Assembly (NCBI GenBank): GCA_024399015.1
Contig: JAKSIC010000008.1
Coordinates: 1 to 64,000 of the forward strand
Length of the DNA stretch: 64,000 bases
DNA from: Fibrobacter sp.
GTDB lineage: Bacteria > Fibrobacterota > Fibrobacteria > Fibrobacterales > Fibrobacteraceae
Direction: 5' to 3'
Positions 13,014 through 21,918 of the stretch are shown here, one piece after another (the stretch's first letter is position 1; every line of letters begins with the position of its first letter). The notes below the pieces were generated by a model that was not told the DNA's origin, did no database searches, and saw only the letters and a program-made list of their open reading frames with translations. A program made the position numbers and the translations under genes.

Positions 13014-15254
13014 TTACTTGAACTGTGCGGAGATTGTGGTTGCACCGTTGATCTGCACGATGTGCGGATTCTCGCTGCTGCCATCGGACCAACCCATGAA
13101 CATTGCTCCAGAAGCGGGGACTGCCTCCAGCAACATGCTGTTACCGGCAAAGAACTTTCCATTGTAGCTGGAGCTAGGAAGTGCCGTTCCTTCAACAAGG
13201 ACGGATCCCTTACCGCTGGCGTTGATGGATACGCTAACTTCGTTTGAAAGGCCGAAGTACTGCATGGTTTCCTGCTTGAGGGTTTCAGTACGGTTTCTTG
13301 CAAACTGCATAATGTCGCTACCGTCCGGAGACCAGTGATATTTTGCCTGGTTGCGGGGCCATCTCTGTTCGTCACGCTGCTGTTCGGAAGAGGGGATGGT
13401 GGACATGATGTTCTGGAAAGCCTTCTGCACTTTTTCGTAAGTCAAGTATTCGTTTAGGAGAATGCTTGCCTGGTTGATGAATAGACGCTTGAAGTCGGGA
13501 TTGGAAAGAAGCTTCTTGAGCATTTGACCGAGGGTGGTATTTGCACCGCCGCCAAAGCCGCCGAAACCACCGCCAAAGCCGCCCATGTCCCAGCCGCCCA
13601 TGCCTGGCTGCTGACCGCCCTGGTTTCCACCATTGTTGTCCATGGTGGCGCTACCCAATACCCATTGGTACATGTTCTGGTTTTCTACATCAAAGCCCCT
13701 GATACCCGGAGTAAAACCATAACCATGGTCAAGGTCGAACATCATTGCCTTGAAGGGGATGCCTTTGTTGGGGCTACCCCAGAATCGAATATTGTTATTC
13801 GGCCAGTCTCCATTATGGGAGTACATTTCTGCGATCATGTACTGGGCAAAGCTGACCATGTTCAACTTTTCGGAAACCTGCTTGTAGGACTGGTTGTTTT
13901 CACCTTCGAAATTGCCGGTAGTAATTTGGTTTACCAACTGTGCAAATTCGTTGGCGGAGGCTTCGTTGGTACCGCTGGGGCACCATCCATTTTGATAGCC
14001 CTTGTCGCCGTTGCTGCAGTTCTTGACGACATTGATGGACTTGTTGTCGATGCCGTAGTTGGTTTCTGCAAAGCTGCGGTTCAAACGTTCACGCATGTCG
14101 TGGATGCCAAAATATTCGCCGTTGTAGAAAACTACAACCTGGCGGCTACGCTGGTAATCCACTTCGGTACCTTCCATCAGGCTGGTGAGCATGGCGTCTT
14201 CTGCGTAGTCGGTCCAGAAGCGGTTACCGTTGTTACGGAGATTGAAACTCTTGAAGCGTTTGGCTTCCGGACGAGTCTTGAAGAGGGAATACTTCAGACT
14301 CTTGTCGTTATAGAGGGAATCGTCCATCTTGATGGCAACGCTCTTCTTGGGCTTGTAACGGCTGTAGTTACCGATAATGGAAATGCCTGCGTCGATTTCC
14401 CAGTTCTTGGTCTTGGTGGAGCTTCCGTTTTCAAAGAATTCCACATGAACGGGGAGTTCGTCTTCTTTCCAGAAGTTGGCCTGTTTACAAGGTTCAGTAC
14501 ACTTGGGGTTGTTGGTGTCGTCACCGCCAACGTCCCAGCCGCCCATGCCACCCATGCCGCCGCCGGTCAGGTTGCCAGTAGCGTACAGGCCGTCGGTAGA
14601 GTCGAACATGTCGTGATGATTCACGGTCAATGCCACCACCGGCATGGAAACCCTTTCGTTTATGAAGTAAGTCTGGGTCGTTGTATCCAAGGCCTGGCCG
14701 TTCAAGAATTCAGAACAGCGGATGACAGTGTTTTCGGTAATCTGCTTGGCTGCCGTAATGGATTCGGAATTCTGGGTAGGGAAGGATCCGTCAAAAGTAC
14801 ACTTGACCTGGCCGCCCTGCTTTCCGCTGAGAGGCTGGATTGTCAGGTTGGAATAGAAGCCTGCTGCGGGCAGGTAGCTTTCCTTAGGGGCGTGGTTGTC
14901 GTTGTAGTCCTTGAGACCGCTGGAAGAACTCTGTACAGGAGCCTTTGCAGAGGAACTGCTGGCGGCAATGCCCTGCTGGATCGAGGAGCTGCTGATTCCA
15001 ATACCCATGGAAGAACTGCTGAAGCCCATGCCCAGGGAGGAACTGGACAAAAACTGGTTCGGGTTGTTGGGGTCTGTAATCTGGTTGTTAGGATCGTTGG
15101 GATCTAGGGGGGCAATAGGGCCCAGATTTCCGTTCGGGTCTTCAATTTGAGAATCACCGAGGCCGGAATCTACAATGGAATCGTTTTCGCCGCTGCAACC
15201 GATAATCGCCGCACCTGCAATAAAAGGCAAAAGTTGGAATAATTTTTTATTCAT
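13014..15254 (-). CDS. CotH-kinase-domain surface lipoprotein with poly-Ser linkers
   Basis: The 746-residue product starts MNKKLFQLLPFIAGAAIIGC, a lipoprotein signal, so I moved the start from 15287 to ATG 15254. Then come an Asn/Pro/Asp-rich stretch, four SSSS linkers (about 75-120), an Ig-like or chitobiase-type segment (about 130-210), and a CotH protein-kinase-like domain (about 250-620) with KSVAIKM, SFNLRNNGNRFW, the DMRERLNRSF loop and MFDLDHGYGF. It ends in a beta-repeat module (FMGWSDGS...TTISAQF). CotH phosphorylates spore-coat proteins in Bacillus; in non-sporing bacteria such domains occur in surface proteins of unclear role. Two glycine-rich inserts (GGMGGMGGWD and GGFGGGFGGFGG) interrupt it. 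Poly-Ser linkers are typical of Fibrobacter secreted proteins. Confidence 0.85.
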   Translation of the reverse strand: MNKKLFQLLPFIAGAAIIGCSGENDSIVDSGLGDSQIEDPNGNLGPIAPLDPNDPNNQITDPNNPNQFLSSSSLGMGFSSSSMGIGISSSSIQQGIAASSSSAKAPVQSSSSGLKDYNDNHAPKESYLPAAGFYSNLTIQPLSGKQGGQVKCTFDGSFPTQNSESITAAKQITENTVIRCSEFLNGQALDTTTQTYFINERVSMPVVALTVNHHDMFDSTDGLYATGNLTGGGMGGMGGWDVGGDDTNNPKCTEPCKQANFWKEDELPVHVEFFENGSSTKTKNWEIDAGISIIGNYSRYKPKKSVAIKMDDSLYNDKSLKYSLFKTRPEAKRFKSFNLRNNGNRFWTDYAEDAMLTSLMEGTEVDYQRSRQVVVFYNGEYFGIHDMRERLNRSFAETNYGIDNKSINVVKNCSNGDKGYQNGWCPSGTNEASANEFAQLVNQITTGNFEGENNQSYKQVSEKLNMVSFAQYMIAEMYSHNGDWPNNNIRFWGSPNKGIPFKAMMFDLDHGYGFTPGIRGFDVENQNMYQWVLGSATMDNNGGNQGGQQPGMGGWDMGGFGGGFGGFGGGANTTLGQMLKKLLSNPDFKRLFINQASILLNEYLTYEKVQKAFQNIMSTIPSSEQQRDEQRWPRNQAKYHWSPDGSDIMQFARNRTETLKQETMQYFGLSNEVSVSINASGKGSVLVEGTALPSSSYNGKFFAGNSMLLEAVPASGAMFMGWSDGSSENPHIVQINGATTISAQFK

Positions 15255-15479
15255 GTTAAAAAACACCTGAAAAAAAGAATTCACCAAACAACCAACTTAC
15301 CGGGTACAAAATATATTCTCAATTTGATTATGAAATCTTTGTTAACCTATTGTTTACATGCTTATGTGTAAGAGGCGTGTAAATGTGATGGCCATCAATG
15401 GGTGTGGAACAAAAAGTACCGAAAATTTTGATTAAAAACGGCATTTTTGTGTAAAAATTTTTCATGGTGGTGTATACGA

Positions 15480-15512
15480 AAAAGGCCCGCCGGCATTACG
15501 CCGACAGGGCTT
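15480..15512 (-). terminator. Intrinsic terminator of aquaporin gene
   Basis: Minus strand: GCCCTGTCGGC pairs with GCCGGCGGGC, and CTTTTTC follows. Confidence 0.75.
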
Positions 15513-15542
15513 CCCTGAGAAAAAATTGTTTGATGAAGAGGT

Positions 15543-16274
15543 TTACTTCTTACCACATTTACATTCAGCCAAGCACTTGTAGCCGAAGCCACCGAGAACG
15601 CCGCCGAGGATCGGGGCGACCCAGAAGAGCCACAGCTGCTTGATTGCGGTGCCGCCGACAAATACAGCCACAGCGGTAGAGCGGGCCGGGTTCACGGAGG
15701 TGTTGGTCACCGGAATGGAAATCAAGTGGATGAGGGTGAGGCAGAGGCCGATGGCGATGGGAGCAAAGCCAGCCGGAGCGCGGCCGTCGGTAGCGCCCAT
15801 GATCACGAAGAGGAAGATTGCAGTGAGTACCACTTCGATGAGGAATGCGCTGCACATGCCGAAGGTGGTGCCGCCGAATGCGTTACGGCCGCCTTCGAGG
15901 GATTCAGACCAGCCGTTGGTTGCGAATGCGCCAACACCAGCGTTGGTGAGGTCCGGGTGGGCGATGCAGAAGAGGACTGCTGCAGCAATGATGCCGCCGA
16001 TTACCTGTGCAATGATGTAGGCAGGAGCTTCCTTAGCCGGGAAGCGACCGCCAGCAACCTGGCCGAGAGTAACAGCCGGGTTCAGGTGGCAACCAGAGAT
16101 GTGGCCGAGAGCGTATGCCATGGTGAGAACGGTCAAACCGAAGGCGAGAGAAACGCCAACGTAGCCGATGCCAGTGTTGGGAACGCCGCATGCGAGAACA
16201 GCTGCACCGCAGCCGCCGAATACGAGCCAGAAAGTACCGATTGCTTCAGCAATTGCACGAGTAGAAAGTTTCAT
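15543..16274 (-). CDS. aqpZ: Aquaporin Z-like water channel
   Basis: The 243-residue inner-membrane protein has six membrane helices and both NPA loops: GCHLNPAVT (about residues 60-68) and TSVNPARS (about 190-197). The first helix ([20 protein letters not shown]) and the sequence length match AqpZ rather than the glycerol channel GlpF, so water is the likely substrate. The tail ends in a short Cys/Lys motif (CKCGKK), which is unusual and could bind metal or simply be divergent. GGAGAAG precedes ATG 16274. It stands alone with its own terminator. Confidence 0.93.
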   Translation of the reverse strand: MKLSTRAIAEAIGTFWLVFGGCGAAVLACGVPNTGIGYVGVSLAFGLTVLTMAYALGHISGCHLNPAVTLGQVAGGRFPAKEAPAYIIAQVIGGIIAAAVLFCIAHPDLTNAGVGAFATNGWSESLEGGRNAFGGTTFGMCSAFLIEVVLTAIFLFVIMGATDGRAPAGFAPIAIGLCLTLIHLISIPVTNTSVNPARSTAVAVFVGGTAIKQLWLFWVAPILGGVLGGFGYKCLAECKCGKK

Positions 16275-16438
16275 TTTTACTTCTCCATGAGTTATTCCGG
16301 ACGAACCGGGATTTCGTTTGGTAGCGCAAAAATAAAAAATGGACTTTGTACGAACTGCTAAAAAAAGGTTATGTAAAAGAGAAGTTTCAAAACCCGGCCT
16401 GTATTGTGAACTAGGTCACATTTGGTATAACGTTGGTC

Positions 16439-17041
16439 TTACGGCTGTTTTGGCGCAAGCACATATCTGCTAGCGGGGAAGGCTTCTATTAGAACTTTAC
16501 CTTGATACACCGTGTAATGGGATTGATTGATAAAGGTGCTGTTGTAGGTTGTGCGGGAAACTTCTATTTCAGAACCGTTACCAAATCTCAAATAGTAGTC
16601 CTTTCCAGACTTTGTACTAATTGTGTATTTGTGAACTACATTTTCTGTTTGAACTTTCGGAGGTTCATTCAGTCGTTCGGGGAAGGTGGAGAGGGGAAGA
16701 ATTCCGAAACAGACAAATCCTGCTAAAGGAATGCCAATCACTCCGATAAGCAGGCTCCTATCTCTTTTCTTGATATACTTGTCTTTTAACGTCAGTCGTA
16801 GACCGATGCAATAAAAAATTAGGCCTGCAGCAAAGAATATTAAAATCGATAAGGTAACGAGTTGCGCTGTGTTGTATAGTTCGTACTGAACAAGATCATT
16901 CAAAAAGTTGTCGTCAATGATAACACCTGTATTTACAAACGAAGTTTTCTTTACGCTTAGAACCGCAGTAGCCACGGCAAAAATGACCTCCAGAATTATC
17001 CAGAGGATCATAATGCTTTTTCTGTAGATTATCTTGTTCAT
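16439..17041 (-). CDS. Four-helix membrane protein of unknown function, intact paralogue
   Basis: The 200-residue product starts at MNKIIYRKS (ATG 17041; an upstream ATG at 17065 is less likely). It has membrane segments at about residues 8-28, 55-80 and 95-120 and a C-terminal soluble domain with short beta strands ending in YTVYQGKVLIEAFPASRYVL. I do not recognise the family. A homologue that shares both ends (MNKLIYRKN...YFIVYQGDLDIGFYPTDKYQL) lies at 17973-18453 but is broken. The gene follows the methyltransferase by about 50 bases. Base composition is AT-richer than the surrounding housekeeping genes. Confidence 0.65.
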   Translation of the reverse strand: MNKIIYRKSIMILWIILEVIFAVATAVLSVKKTSFVNTGVIIDDNFLNDLVQYELYNTAQLVTLSILIFFAAGLIFYCIGLRLTLKDKYIKKRDRSLLIGVIGIPLAGFVCFGILPLSTFPERLNEPPKVQTENVVHKYTISTKSGKDYYLRFGNGSEIEVSRTTYNSTFINQSHYTVYQGKVLIEAFPASRYVLAPKQP

Positions 17042-17091
17042 AATGGACAGTCTTTCTATGGTCAAGGATCGCTTGGGAACGATAGAAAGGC

Positions 17092-17928
17092 TTATTCTGC
17101 ATGACCGAAGAATACGGTGGCGTGGTCTCCGTGTCCCTTCTGGTTGGCTTGCATGACTTTCTTGTTGATGTCAATCAGTTCAGTCTTCGTGAAGTACTTG
17201 GAAATCTCGTTGGGATTCTGCTTAAAGAAGGTAATGCCTTTCTTGTAGAAGTAGCTTCTAAGAATTGCAGAGTTGTTGGAGTCGTAAACGAAGCGTGCGA
17301 TTCGCATTCCGTGCTGACGAGCCAAAAGGCTGAGGCTCTGCTGTGAATGAAGAACAATGTGGCGAGGCGCATCAAGCTGGTACCAGTTTTCCTGGTACAT
17401 GTCGAATGCAATATTGGGGTACACCGGAAGAGTAATGCGTACAACGCCCTTGGGTGCAAGCAATCGCTTCAATGAATCAAACACTTCGTGTGGGTCGCTC
17501 ATGTGTTCAAAGGAATCGTTCAACATAATGATGTCGAATTCACCTTCCATTTCATGAATGCTCTTCTTGTAAATCTTGACGCCGTTTTCGTAGACGATGT
17601 CTGCTTCGATAAAAGGATCGCAACCTACGGGATCCTTGACGCCATTTGCAGCCATGGAACAAAGCATCGCGCCGGCGCCGCAGCCCACATCGAGAATGCG
17701 GTGGGTGTCCTTGATTTCGCCCTTGGTCTTGGTATCCTTCGGCGTTGCGTAGCTGTAGTAACGTTCTCCGTAGAAGTCGCCGAGATTCTCCGGGACCTGG
17801 GCAATCTGCAGACACTTGCAATGAGGGCATTCGAAATATTCAAAGTTGCCTGCGTTATCAAACATCATCTCCTTTGCGAAGATGGATTTTCCTTCAGATT
17901 CCTGTTTGCAAATTCTACAAGTATGCAT
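17092..17928 (-). CDS. Class I SAM-dependent methyltransferase with N-terminal zinc ribbon
   Basis: The 278-residue protein begins MHTCRICK, with a second CPHC about 27 residues on (Cys4, 7, 34, 37), a likely zinc ribbon. A Rossmann methyltransferase domain follows: motif I DVGCGAGA at about 80, then IIMLNDSFEHM at about 135 and a segment LLAPKGVVRITLPVYP. This arrangement is common in methyltransferases of surface-polysaccharide or secondary-metabolite sugars, but the substrate here is unknown. ATG 17928 is preferred to 17940. It lies between the intact and decayed copies of a small membrane protein, probably in one transcript. Confidence 0.82.
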   Translation of the reverse strand: MHTCRICKQESEGKSIFAKEMMFDNAGNFEYFECPHCKCLQIAQVPENLGDFYGERYYSYATPKDTKTKGEIKDTHRILDVGCGAGAMLCSMAANGVKDPVGCDPFIEADIVYENGVKIYKKSIHEMEGEFDIIMLNDSFEHMSDPHEVFDSLKRLLAPKGVVRITLPVYPNIAFDMYQENWYQLDAPRHIVLHSQQSLSLLARQHGMRIARFVYDSNNSAILRSYFYKKGITFFKQNPNEISKYFTKTELIDINKKVMQANQKGHGDHATVFFGHAE

Positions 17929-17972
17929 AAAAAGCCTCAAAGTAATTCTTTACAAAATATAATATACCGACT

Positions 17973-18453
17973 TTATTTGACTTTCAGTTGGTACTTGTCG
18001 GTAGGGTAGAATCCAATGTCTAAATCGCCTTGATAGACGATGAAATATTCCATTCCCAGGGGTGTGACTATATACTCGTCTTTGCTCACATCCACTTTGG
18101 TGCCGCTGTTGAATACGAAAGTGTAAGTGTGGCTTCGTTTGGATTCAGATGCCTCCTGCGAAAAACCATTTTTCGTTAAAGGACTTTGCGGGATTGCGAC
18201 GTACTCTTACAAATTCAATGATAAAGAGTACAAAGCCTAAACCTGTAAGCGCAATAAGACCTGCAGCCGTATCCTGTAAGGCGTCATAATACTTGTACTG
18301 AACCAAATTACTCAAAAAGTTTTGGTCAATGAGAAATCCTTGGGGCGTATAGGGAGCCTTCAGCTTCATCATCACAACACAGATGATTGAAAGAATCACT
18401 TCCAGGATTCCCCAGATAATCAGTACGTTTTTTCTGTAAATGAGTTTGTTCAC
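17973..18453 (-). pseudogene. Frameshifted, shortened paralogue of the membrane protein at 16439
   Basis: The first frame (18453-18145, MNKLIYRKNVLII...KWFFAGGI) matches the N-terminal two helices of the 16439-17041 product. The homologous C-terminal domain (SHTYTFVFNSGTKVDVSKDEY...YFIVYQGDLDIGFYPTDKYQLKVK) continues in another frame and stops at 17973-17975. Between them the third membrane segment of the intact copy is missing. I read this as a gene that lost about 70 codons and acquired a frameshift; a sequencing error could explain the shift but not the missing helix. A split pair of functional proteins is less likely. Confidence 0.7.
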
Positions 18454-18465
18454 AAAGACAAAAAT

Positions 18466-18502
18466 AAAAAAGCCGCGGGGCGTAAACCTCGCGACTTTTT
18501 AA
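18466..18502 (-). terminator. Intrinsic terminator of aspS
   Basis: Minus strand: AAAAAGTCGCGAGG pairs with CCCCGCGGCTTTTTT around TTTACG. Confidence 0.75.
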
Positions 18503-18522
18503 AAGTTCCGTTGAAAGAACGA

Positions 18523-20307
18523 TTAAGCCTTTTTAGGCATCTGCACGGCGATGTGGATGTCCTGCAACTGCTGCAGGTCAACGTCGCTGGGGCACTGGTC
18601 CATCGGGCTAGAAGCGCTGGTGTTCTTCGGGAATGCGATGAAGTCACGGATGGATTCTTCACCTTCCATAGTTGCAACAACGCGGTCGAGACCGAAGGCG
18701 AGACCTCCGTGGGGAGGAGCACCATACTTGAAGGCGTCGACGAAGAAGCCGAACTTTTCCTTAACCTGTTCTTCGGTAAGACCGAGGAGACGGAAGACCT
18801 TTTCCTGGACTTCGGGGTTATGGATACGGACGGAACCGCCACCGATTTCAACACCGTTAAGAACGAGGTCGTATGCTTCAGCGTTGCAATCCTTCAGGTT
18901 GCCGGAGAGCATCATGTCGAGATGTTCAGGCAGCGGGTTGGTGAACGGGTGGTGCATAGCCATGTAGCGGCCTTCGGTGTCGCTGTATTCGAACATCGGG
19001 AATTCAGTGATCCAGACGAATTCGCGCTTCTTCGGGTCGCGGAGGCCCTTGATGCGAGCGACTTCGAGACGGAGCTGACCCATAGCGGTTGCAGCAATCT
19101 TTTCCGGACCAGCGATGAAGAACATCATGTCGCCGCACTTAGCGCCGACTGCATCGCGGAGTTCGTTGAGCTGTTCGGTAGTGAAGAACTTGCCGACCTG
19201 AGTTTCAACTTCGTCATTTTCCTTGACGCGCATCCATACGAGACCCTTGGAACCGTACTTAGCAACGTAGGCGGTGAGTTCGTCAATCTGCTTACGGGTG
19301 AAGTCAACGCAGCCCTTAGCAGCGATACCGCGGATCTTGCCACCAGCGGCAACGCAGTTCTTGAACACGCCGAATTCGCTCTTGGCACCGATTTCGGAAA
19401 CGTCGTGGATTTCGAGGTCGAAGCGGAGGTCCGGCTTGTCGGAACCGTACTTGAGCATTGCTTCAGCCCACTTCATGCGACGGATCTTCTTGGGAGGTTC
19501 GAAGTTCCAAACCTTACCGAGAACTTCGGTAACGAACTTGTCGAACATGCCCATCACGTCGTCCTGGTCCACGAAGGACATTTCAACGTCGATCTGGGTG
19601 AATTCCGGCTGACGGTCGGCGCGGAGGTCTTCGTCACGGAAGCACTTGGCGATCTGGAAGTAGCGGTCCATGCCAGCGATCATGAGGAGCTGCTTGTACT
19701 GCTGCGGAGACTGCGGGAGAGCATAGAACTTGCCCGGGTTCACACGAGAGGGAACCAGGTAGTCACGTGCGCCTTCCGGAGTAGACTTACAGAGAACCGG
19801 AGTTTCGATGTTTTCGAAGCCGTTTTCATAGAAGAAGTCGTAGACAGCGCGGAGGAAGCGGCTCTTGAGCATGAGCTTTCTCTGGATCCACGGGCGACGG
19901 AGGTCCAGGTAACGATACTGGAGGCGGAGGTCGTCGTTTTCCTTACATTCTTCGTTGGGGTCGTTAATAGCGAGCGGGGAAGTAAGAGCTGCGTTCAAAA
20001 TGGTGAGTTCGCTAATCTTGACTTCGATGTCACCGGTAGCCAGCTTTTCGTTAGCATTGCCTTCTTCACGAGCGTAAACCTTACCGGTAACGCAAATCAC
20101 GTATTCGTTACGGAGGGTTTCAGCATTCTTAATAACGTCGGCGTTGTAGTCCGGATTGAAAACAATCTGGGTCTTGCCATACTTGTCGCGGAGGTCCACA
20201 AAAATCACACCACCGTGGTCACGGCGACGGTCCACCCAACCACAGAGAGTTACGGTCTGGCCAACATCTTCCTTACGAAGCTGGCCGCAGTTATGAGTAC
20301 GTTTCAT
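18523..20307 (-). CDS. aspS: Aspartyl-tRNA synthetase
   Basis: This 594-residue class II synthetase charges tRNA-Asp. It has the N-terminal anticodon-binding OB fold (CGWVDRRRDHGGVIFVDLRD, about residues 18-37), motif 2 (FRDEDLRADRQPEFTQIDVE, about 220), the bacterial GAD insertion (about 290-415) and motif 3 (GLAFGLDRVV, about 535). Length is that of bacterial AspRS. Two identical tRNA-Asp genes lie elsewhere in the window. A minus-strand TACATT in the context CTTTTTCTACATTTCACC (20348-20343) is a probable -10. I cannot tell discriminating from non-discriminating type from the sequence alone. Confidence 0.95.
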   Translation of the reverse strand: MKRTHNCGQLRKEDVGQTVTLCGWVDRRRDHGGVIFVDLRDKYGKTQIVFNPDYNADVIKNAETLRNEYVICVTGKVYAREEGNANEKLATGDIEVKISELTILNAALTSPLAINDPNEECKENDDLRLQYRYLDLRRPWIQRKLMLKSRFLRAVYDFFYENGFENIETPVLCKSTPEGARDYLVPSRVNPGKFYALPQSPQQYKQLLMIAGMDRYFQIAKCFRDEDLRADRQPEFTQIDVEMSFVDQDDVMGMFDKFVTEVLGKVWNFEPPKKIRRMKWAEAMLKYGSDKPDLRFDLEIHDVSEIGAKSEFGVFKNCVAAGGKIRGIAAKGCVDFTRKQIDELTAYVAKYGSKGLVWMRVKENDEVETQVGKFFTTEQLNELRDAVGAKCGDMMFFIAGPEKIAATAMGQLRLEVARIKGLRDPKKREFVWITEFPMFEYSDTEGRYMAMHHPFTNPLPEHLDMMLSGNLKDCNAEAYDLVLNGVEIGGGSVRIHNPEVQEKVFRLLGLTEEQVKEKFGFFVDAFKYGAPPHGGLAFGLDRVVATMEGEESIRDFIAFPKNTSASSPMDQCPSDVDLQQLQDIHIAVQMPKKA

Positions 20308-20748
20308 TGTATTACCCTTTGGATAAAAAATTTACGAGGTGAAATGTAGAAAAAGAGAACTGTATTTGATGGCTTCCTTATAAAAAACTGCCTGTTTTGA
20401 CTTCATTTTTCTCGTTTGTGTCGATCAATGGATTCCAAGTACTACTTATCACGAAAAATTATGAGTTTGTTCGCTATAAATTATGGTTTTTGGCGCAAAA
20501 AAGGCAATTGTTGAAAATTTTTGTAAAAAATGTCATGCTCGTTGTCGTTTCATCGGCGAAAAATGGTGCTTCATCGGCAAAATTTGACTTTTTTTGAAAA
20601 AAACGTTAAAAAATTGGTTCGTTTCTAAAAAATACTTGTATATTGGTATCGTCAATTTATGCTATCGGGTCCCGTATGGGATGTTTTGTGCTGTGCGCAT
20701 GCATATATGGAACTTGGATGGATAACGTTTTTATTGGAGACAAATAAT
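20308..20748. other. 441-base divergent promoter region between aspS and the V-ATPase operon
   Basis: There is no gene. The left side holds the aspS leader and -10. The middle is AT-rich. Two direct repeats (TTCATCGGC at 20549-20557 and 20570-20578) lie 21 bases apart, and a TATATT (20639-20644) lies further right as the likely -10 of the atp operon, leaving a leader of about 100 bases. A short in-frame extension of the first atp gene back to 20659 has no ribosome site and looks spurious. Confidence 0.5.
20549..20582. repeat. Direct repeats TTCATCGGC-AAAA, 21-bp period
   Basis: TTCATCGGCGAAAA (20549-20562) and TTCATCGGCAAAA (20570-20582) are two turns of helix apart and about 60-90 bases upstream of the presumed V-ATPase -10 box. 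This is a plausible site for a dimeric regulator. Confidence 0.45.
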
Positions 20749-21351
20749 ATGGCAGAAGATCTGCAATACCTTATGGAACGCATCCAGAAGGATGCCGTCG
20801 ATAAAGCTGAAAACGAAGCTGCAGCAATCATTGCAAAGGCTAAGGAAAAGGCTGCTGAAATCGTGAAGGCAGCTGAAGAAGAAGCCCAGGCAAAGCTTGC
20901 CAAGGCCGATAAGGACGCAGAAGCATTTACAGAACGTAGCGAACGTACCCTCGAACAGTCTGCTCGCGATCTTCTCCTCTCTGTAGGCAAGAACCTCGAA
21001 AAGATGATTCTTGACCTCCTCTCCCTCCAGGTTGAAAAGTCTCTGGACGAATCTACTGTCAAGGAAATGCTCCTTGCTGTTGCCAAGAGTTACACTTCCG
21101 ATGTGGAAGTTGACCTCTCCGAAGCCGATGCCAAGAAGCTCGCTTCCTTCGTCACTGGCGAATTTGCTAAGCAGGTTGCCGGCGGCGTCAAGGTCGAAAG
21201 CGATAAGGGTGTCAAGTTTGGCTTCCGCGTCAAGCTCGAAGGTGGCAAGGTCAGCCACGAATTTACTTCCGCAGCAATGGCTGATGCTCTTTCCGCATTG
21301 CTCCGTCCGCAGCTTGCAAAGGTTGTCAACGCTGCAGCACAGGCTAAGTAA
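20749..21351 (+). CDS. ntpE: V-type ATPase subunit E (peripheral stalk)
   Basis: The 200-residue product starts at MAEDLQYLMERIQ (ATG 20749 with TGGAGA at 20735-20740). Its first half is a long Ala/Glu/Lys-rich helix (about residues 10-75) and its second half a compact alpha/beta domain, as in subunit E of V/A-type ATPases, where it forms the stator stalk with a partner. No separate gene for the partner subunit (G/H) is seen; the N-terminal helix may pair with part of subunit I. It is the first gene of an eight-gene operon. Confidence 0.82.
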   Translation: MAEDLQYLMERIQKDAVDKAENEAAAIIAKAKEKAAEIVKAAEEEAQAKLAKADKDAEAFTERSERTLEQSARDLLLSVGKNLEKMILDLLSLQVEKSLDESTVKEMLLAVAKSYTSDVEVDLSEADAKKLASFVTGEFAKQVAGGVKVESDKGVKFGFRVKLEGGKVSHEFTSAAMADALSALLRPQLAKVVNAAAQAK

Positions 21352-21364
21352 TTAAAGGCTATCA

Positions 21365-21901
21365 ATGAGCGCTCCATCTTACTTAATGTCGTCGCTTCCC
21401 ATGCTGGAACTGGGTGACGTGCCCCCGCTGACTATGGAAGAATTCCGTAGCCGTTGCGAAGGCGTTCTCGACCAGCCTGAGTTGGAAGCTCTCGACGCGC
21501 TTTTGAATGGCGAAGAATCTGACGATGAATTCGTTTCTGCCTACCAGGCTCACGAAATCCAGATGAAGAACGTTTCCGGTAGGCTCCGCGCACAGGCATG
21601 GGGTCCCGAAGTTCGTTTCAGCGAACGTTCTTTCCCTGGCTACGACGTCACTTTCGCCAAGATGATTTCAGATGCGTTCGCCAAGGCAAGTCCTATTGAA
21701 AAAGAGCAGGACATCGACAAGGCTCGCTTCTGGCTCGTAGATACTCTCGCCGGTGTAGGGGAGGGTACTGTGAAGCACGTCTACGCTTATGCTATCAAGC
21801 TCCAGATTTGTGCACGTTGGGCCCGCCTTTCTGAAAAGGCCGGCGACGAAGCCGTTATCAAAGTTATTAATGCAAACGATCCTGCCTATGTGCAGGAATG
21901 A
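21365..21901 (+). CDS. DUF2764 protein of the V-ATPase operon
   Basis: The 178-residue protein begins YLMSSLPMLELGDVPPLTMEEF, which is the recognisable start of DUF2764 proteins found in V-ATPase operons of Chlamydiae and Bacteroidetes-type bacteria. It is mostly helical. It occupies the operon position where other V/A-ATPases carry subunit C, for which no gene is present, so it may be the socket that joins rotor and stalk; that is inference. It lies 13 bases after ntpE. The next gene starts 17 bases after its stop and has CCGGAGG at 21902-21908. Confidence 0.75.
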   Translation: MSAPSYLMSSLPMLELGDVPPLTMEEFRSRCEGVLDQPELEALDALLNGEESDDEFVSAYQAHEIQMKNVSGRLRAQAWGPEVRFSERSFPGYDVTFAKMISDAFAKASPIEKEQDIDKARFWLVDTLAGVGEGTVKHVYAYAIKLQICARWARLSEKAGDEAVIKVINANDPAYVQE

Positions 21902-21918
21902 CCGGAGGTCCATTTTCA

